IMG/VR virus record: IMGVR_UViG_3300032245_000005
Span: 1-24,505 of that record
Direction: 5' to 3' (one strand)
Origin: a virus
DNA: 24,505 nt
The notes under the pieces were generated by a model that made no database searches, had not been told where the DNA came from, and saw only the letters and a list, made by a program, of their open reading frames with translations. Shown here one piece after another: positions 21,869-24,505 of the stretch. Position 1 is the stretch's first letter, and each line of letters opens with the position of its first letter. The translations under genes were made by a program, and so were the position numbers.

Positions 21869-22233
21869 TACTTTTTCCCCTTTTGATAACCACCGCCACA
21901 CATGGCAACGAGTGTTCCCCTAGTCTTACCCTTGGTAGCAATACCATCGGCGCGTCTAGATGCCATTCCGCCCTTTGCTAGAGGGACAATCTTCATGTCT
22001 GCTTCTGCTTTTTTGTTTGGCTTGTACGGCAAAGTCTGTGCGCCTTCGGGCATACCTTTGCTTGGCTTTGATCCCATAAAGTCTTCTTTTTTAGCAGGAG
22101 ATCTATCAGGCAAAGTTCTTATCTCAAACTCTGGTGCATTTTTGTCAACCTTGATACCACTACCCAACTTAGGTGGGTTGTAATCTTTGTAGTAAGTAGG
22201 ATCGTCTAAATGTTGAGATGTAGCTTTTGGCAT
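21868..22233 (-). CDS. Small basic protein with C-terminal DGIATKGKTRG motif (121 aa)
   Basis: The N-terminal half is polar and Pro-rich (HLDDPTYYKDYNPPKLGSGI), probably disordered. Residues 85-112 read LAKGGMASRRADGIATKGKT and then RGTLVAMC, a motif shared with the C-termini of the proteins at 22640-23299 and 23563-23874. Here nine more residues (GGGYQKGKK) follow the cysteine. ATG is preceded by AAAGGTTCAAT. No known domain. The motif sharing suggests a common partner or processing step for the three proteins. Confidence 0.76.
   Translation of the reverse strand: MPKATSQHLDDPTYYKDYNPPKLGSGIKVDKNAPEFEIRTLPDRSPAKKEDFMGSKPSKGMPEGAQTLPYKPNKKAEADMKIVPLAKGGMASRRADGIATKGKTRGTLVAMCGGGYQKGKK
21898..21981 (-). 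other. LAKGG...DGIATKGKTRG...C motif, copy in the 121-aa protein
   Basis: Encodes residues 85-112. It matches 22643-22726 and 23566-23631 at protein level (DGIA, GKT, RG, final Cys), with different codons. Confidence 0.65.
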
Positions 22234-22253
22234 ATTGAACCTTTTTAAGATAA

Positions 22254-22640
22254 TTACATCTTAATGTTTTTTCCTTTGGTAAGGGCTTTTTTCTGAACGG
22301 TGTGTTCGCCTTTGCCCTTCATTCCACCGGCAATGACTTTACCCATTTTGGTAGTGGTAACGTTTCCACCCTTTTTCATGCCCATCATTCCAGTCATAGC
22401 AGTTTTTGCCATAGGAGTAGGCTTCTTCATGCCATCTTTAGCGGTACTCATACCGGCCTTCATTACTGGTTTACCCATCTTAGTTGTAGCCATTTCACCA
22501 CCTTGTTTAAAAGTTTTGCCTTTATCGGCTTTGCTGAAATCTTTCCCCACGGACTGGGGAACCCCTACCTTCTTGGCAAACGATGGGCTGTGAGCCACCG
22601 CCTCCATGAACTTATGTTGTTTTGCGGATGTGGATGGCAT
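22254..22640 (-). CDS. Met/Lys-rich small phage protein (128 aa)
   Basis: The start is the ATG at 22638-22640, sharing one base with the upstream stop (TAATG). An in-frame GTG at 22646 is less likely. The N-terminus PSTSAKQHKFMEAVAHSPSF and AKKVGVPQSVGKDFSKADKG is a recognisable conserved phage segment. From residue 46 it becomes Met-, Lys- and Gly-rich (about 15 Met in all) with two copies of GG-x(4-5)-TTKMGK at about 46-62 and 90-106. No membrane segment or catalytic motif. It may be a disordered DNA- or capsid-associated protein; function unknown. Confidence 0.78.
   Translation of the reverse strand: MPSTSAKQHKFMEAVAHSPSFAKKVGVPQSVGKDFSKADKGKTFKQGGEMATTKMGKPVMKAGMSTAKDGMKKPTPMAKTAMTGMMGMKKGGNVTTTKMGKVIAGGMKGKGEHTVQKKALTKGKNIKM
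22323..22505 (-). repeat. Internal GG...TTKMGK duplication in the Met-rich protein
   Basis: Copies begin QGGEMATTKMGKPV and KGGNVTTTKMGKVI, separated by 44 residues, with a Met/Lys-rich spacer between them. Confidence 0.55.
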
Positions 22641-23299
22641 TAGCACATCTTTCCGCGAGTCTTACCACGCTGGGCAATACCATCGCCACGACTAGATGCA
22701 CTGGAAACTTTTCCACCTTTGGCTAAATTGCCACGGGCGGCGGCTTGTTCACGCTCTTTTTGCACTTGACGGCTAACAGGTCTAGTAGATTCGTAGTTCT
22801 GTTTAGCCTTAGATAGCATATCGCCGATAGAAGAACCTACACCGCTAAGAGCTTCACCAACTCTTGCGCGTCTTGCGGCATTCTCTGCCTCAATATCAGC
22901 GGCACTTTTCTTGGTTTTTACTTCACCAGAGAGAGTGCGATATGTATCTTTTTTCTCCGTAGCTGGCGCAGATGATGCGGGTGGAGCTGAAGGAGGTGCA
23001 GAAGCAGGTACAGAAGTAGCTTCTGGCTTATTAAGATTCTCAAAATTAATTTGTTGGCGAGGCGTAGCTGATTCGCCACGGCGGGTAAGGCCACGCTCTT
23101 TGTTCAAGAAGTCACGCAAGCTCAAGCCTGATTTAGCAAGCTCTTCTTTGGTAACAACACGCTGTTTTTTAGCGACAGGCTCTGGTCGCATCATGCTAGA
23201 AGGGGCAGGGCCATATTCACCAGTACCGCCAGAACCACCATAGTCCTTGCCGTCTACCATAGATCCTTCTTCGCCATCGTAACGTTTCGTCTTTTTCAT
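22640..23299 (-). CDS. Disordered basic phage protein with C-terminal DGIAQRGKTRG motif (219 aa)
   Basis: The N-terminus KKTKRYDGEEGSMVDGKDYG is followed by a conserved segment VTKEELAKSGLSLRDFLNKE with RGLTRRG. Next is a Pro/Ala/Ser-rich linker (SVPASAPPSAPPASSAPATE), a charged helix around ADIEAENAARRARVGEALSG and the final LAKGGK...DGIAQRGKTRGKMC. I recognise the N-terminus as frequent in aquatic phage genomes; its role is not known to me. ATG follows AAAGGGGATAG. The low-complexity middle and basic ends suggest a flexible linker protein. Confidence 0.8.
   Translation of the reverse strand: MKKTKRYDGEEGSMVDGKDYGGSGGTGEYGPAPSSMMRPEPVAKKQRVVTKEELAKSGLSLRDFLNKERGLTRRGESATPRQQINFENLNKPEATSVPASAPPSAPPASSAPATEKKDTYRTLSGEVKTKKSAADIEAENAARRARVGEALSGVGSSIGDMLSKAKQNYESTRPVSRQVQKEREQAAARGNLAKGGKVSSASSRGDGIAQRGKTRGKMC
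22643..22726 (-). other. C-terminal LAKGG...DGIAQRGKTRGKMC motif (219-aa protein)
   Basis: The last 28 codons before the stop. The closest partner is the C-terminus at 23566-23631 (DGIAQRGKTKGKIC). Confidence 0.7.
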
Positions 23300-23302
23300 T
23301 TG

Positions 23303-23563
23303 CTATCCCCTTTGCTGAATAAGCTGGTCAATTTTTGCTTCAAGCCTATTGAAGCGCTGGTCAATGTGGTCAGTAATTCTTTGAACTTCTGCTTGAGTAA
23401 CGTAATCACGGGCTACCTCCTCACGGGTTATGTTTAGTAGGCGCTCGACACGTTTAATGTCCTCGCCCATATCCTTGACTTGGCCAAGTTTTTCCCGCAT
23501 TAGAAAGCCAAAAGCCCCCAACACTATGGATAAAACTGCTGACCAAATCATGTTGGCATCCAT
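23303..23563 (-). CDS. Small membrane/coiled-coil protein (86 aa)
   Basis: The start is the ATG at 23561-23563, sharing one base with the upstream stop (TAATG), with GGAAAG 8 nt away; a TTG two codons upstream is less likely. Residues about 5-22 (MIWSAVLSIVLGAFGFLM) form one membrane segment. The rest is a charged coiled coil (KLGQVKDMGEDIKRVERLLN ... RFNRLEAKIDQLIQQRG). The layout resembles small holin-accessory/XhlA-like or inner-membrane spanin-like phage proteins, but it lies far from the lysis block, so a virion or membrane-docking role is as likely. Confidence 0.76.
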   Translation of the reverse strand: MDANMIWSAVLSIVLGAFGFLMREKLGQVKDMGEDIKRVERLLNITREEVARDYVTQAEVQRITDHIDQRFNRLEAKIDQLIQQRG

Positions 23564-23874
23564 TAGCAAATCTTTCCTTTGGTCTTGCCTCGTTGAGCAA
23601 TGCCATCTGCTGATTTAATGTATCCACCGTCAGCGCAATTCCATGCTCTAAGACTTTTGTTAATCCTAGAGTTCGGGTCGTTCGCTGTTTTTTCGGATGT
23701 CAGTTTCTTTTTCATCCCACTCATGCGGGCGCAGAAAGAGTCGCGCCTTGATCCGCCTTCTGGTTGAGGCGGTTTCAAGTTGTGACCTTCTTTCTTCGCA
23801 GAGGCTCGGCCCTTGGCGTTCAAACCGCCATTCGGATTTTTTCCTTCTGCTCTCTGCCATGCGGGACTAGCCAT
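23563..23874 (-). CDS. Basic phage protein with GKNPNGGLNAKGRAS segment and C-terminal DGIAQRGKTKG motif (103 aa)
   Basis: The start is the ATG at 23872-23874 with AAGG 7 nt upstream, overlapping the glycosyltransferase stop by 8 nt. The segments PAWQRAEGKNPNGGLNAKGR, SRRDSFCARMSGMKKKLTSE and NDPNSRINKSLRAWNC are strongly conserved in a family of uncharacterised phage proteins I recognise. A C-terminal addition, ADGGYIKSADGIAQRGKTKG then KIC, carries the shared motif. Three cysteines (48, 80, 103) could bind metal or form disulfides. Function unknown; basic charge suits nucleic acid or capsid contact. Confidence 0.8.
   Translation of the reverse strand: MASPAWQRAEGKNPNGGLNAKGRASAKKEGHNLKPPQPEGGSRRDSFCARMSGMKKKLTSEKTANDPNSRINKSLRAWNCADGGYIKSADGIAQRGKTKGKIC
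23566..23631 (-). other. C-terminal DGIAQRGKTKGKIC motif (103-aa protein)
   Basis: The last 22 codons, starting DGGYIKSADG. It shares DGIAQRGKT, KGKIC/RGKMC and the terminal cysteine with the 219-residue protein. Confidence 0.7.
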
Positions 23875-24505
23875 TTGCAACCTTCAATGAGGGTTTTGCG
23901 TGTTCTTTTAACAAAGGACGCAAAACATCTTTTTCAAAGTCTCTTGTGAATTCTTCTGAACCAATGTGTGGCAGACTGATCATTGGATCTAAGTAAATCT
24001 TAAATCCTTCTGTTCTTGCTCTCAAACAGAAAGCATAGTCTTCGCCAATGTACTGTCCATCAAGAATCATAAAGTCGAATATGGCGTGTTCGATTTCACC
24101 ATCGCCATCGCCTTTGTATTCCCACTCTGGATGTTTTGCAATCATGTGTTCAAAAACATGACGGCGAACAAGCATGAATCCTGTAGAAACACTCTCCACT
24201 CTCATCAAGCCATGATCATCAAACTCCAGCTGGCCATCTTCATCTAGATAGAAATCAAGGAAGAATTTAGCGTCTTTAGCTCTACGAGGATACGATCCAG
24301 CTACAACATCTTTGTCTGAAGATAAAGCCAATAAACGAGTAACAGCATCTGTATTAATTACCACATCAGCGTCTACAAACAAAAAGTCTGTGCAGTCTGA
24401 TTCCATAAAGTTACGAACCAATTTGTTTCGTGCTTTAGTAATGATTGAACAGCCAGACATATGTACGAGATTTAGTCGTACACCCATCTTGTCTAACTTA
24501 GGCAC
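23867..24505 (-). CDS. Glycosyltransferase-like protein (GT-A fold), N-terminus cut by window edge
   Basis: The frame is open to the right edge, so the gene probably begins outside; the GTG at 24503-24505 may just be an internal Val. Numbered from that codon, DFLFVDADVVI holds a D45-x-D47 motif that in GT-A enzymes binds the metal and nucleotide sugar. SGCSIITKARNKLVRNF precedes it. Later GEDYAFCLRARTEGFKIYLD resembles the ED-x-x-F/C-x-R region near the catalytic base, and LPHIGSEEF a metal-binding His. It would transfer a sugar to an unknown acceptor, perhaps a virion protein or host surface. There is no membrane segment in the visible part. Confidence 0.78.
   Translation of the reverse strand: MPKLDKMGVRLNLVHMSGCSIITKARNKLVRNFMESDCTDFLFVDADVVINTDAVTRLLALSSDKDVVAGSYPRRAKDAKFFLDFYLDEDGQLEFDDHGLMRVESVSTGFMLVRRHVFEHMIAKHPEWEYKGDGDGEIEHAIFDFMILDGQYIGEDYAFCLRARTEGFKIYLDPMISLPHIGSEEFTRDFEKDVLRPLLKEHAKPSLKVANG

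Noticed and set aside
22234-22253. AT-rich hairpin (AAGAT/ATCTT) between two small genes as a terminator
   Set aside because: Stem of five mostly A-T pairs and no T-run on the transcribed strand; too weak.

Overview
The window is one uninterrupted stretch of late virion genes from a tailed phage (Caudoviricetes), most likely a podovirus-like phage from an aquatic metagenome. All 35 supported genes lie on the minus strand, packed so tightly that at least 15 junctions are stop-start overlaps (ATGA, TTGA or TAATG). I see no tRNA, integrase, replication gene, terminase, portal, major capsid gene or tape-measure protein. The podovirus inference rests on two adaptor/connector-type proteins, a large tail-hub-like protein and a run of long Ala/Gln/coiled-coil proteins of the ejection type. 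The host cannot be named from the sequence; a Gram-negative aquatic bacterium is a guess.

Transcription runs from right to left. The right end (24505-19600) starts with a truncated glycosyltransferase-like protein. It continues with small, very basic or Gly-Gly-motif proteins, a small membrane/coiled-coil protein, a connector-like protein with an inserted domain (20515-21450) and a zinc-ribbon protein. Next (19629-17889) come an adaptor-like protein and a paralogous pair of small beta-rich structural proteins flanking a 62-residue protein. From 17860 to 11647 there is a fibre/adhesin region: a protein with fourteen 20-residue repeats, two fibres sharing a C-terminal module, two fibres each ending in a Peptidase_S74 self-cleaving chaperone, a third related fibre and small accessory proteins. 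A lysis block follows (11491-9662): a tail-anchored protein, a 54-residue membrane protein, a 3TM-type holin and a GH24 endolysin. The left part (9653-1) holds the hub-like protein, two small proteins and four large proteins likely to be internal or ejection components, the last cut by the window edge.

Read together, the genes build the neck, tail hub, fibres and ejectable internal proteins of the virion and then open the host cell. They probably share long late transcripts and are tuned mainly at translation: strong Shine-Dalgarno (SD) sites usually sit inside or right after the preceding stop. Unusual sites include a probable AUU start, TTG and GTG starts with perfect SD sites, and one start whose SD appears to be brought into range by an intervening hairpin.

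The most curious signals are short peptide motifs reused across otherwise unrelated proteins: a hydrophobic-Ala-x-Gly-Gly motif in nine proteins and a C-terminal DGIAxRGKTRG motif in three. I found no clear new enzymatic or defence system.
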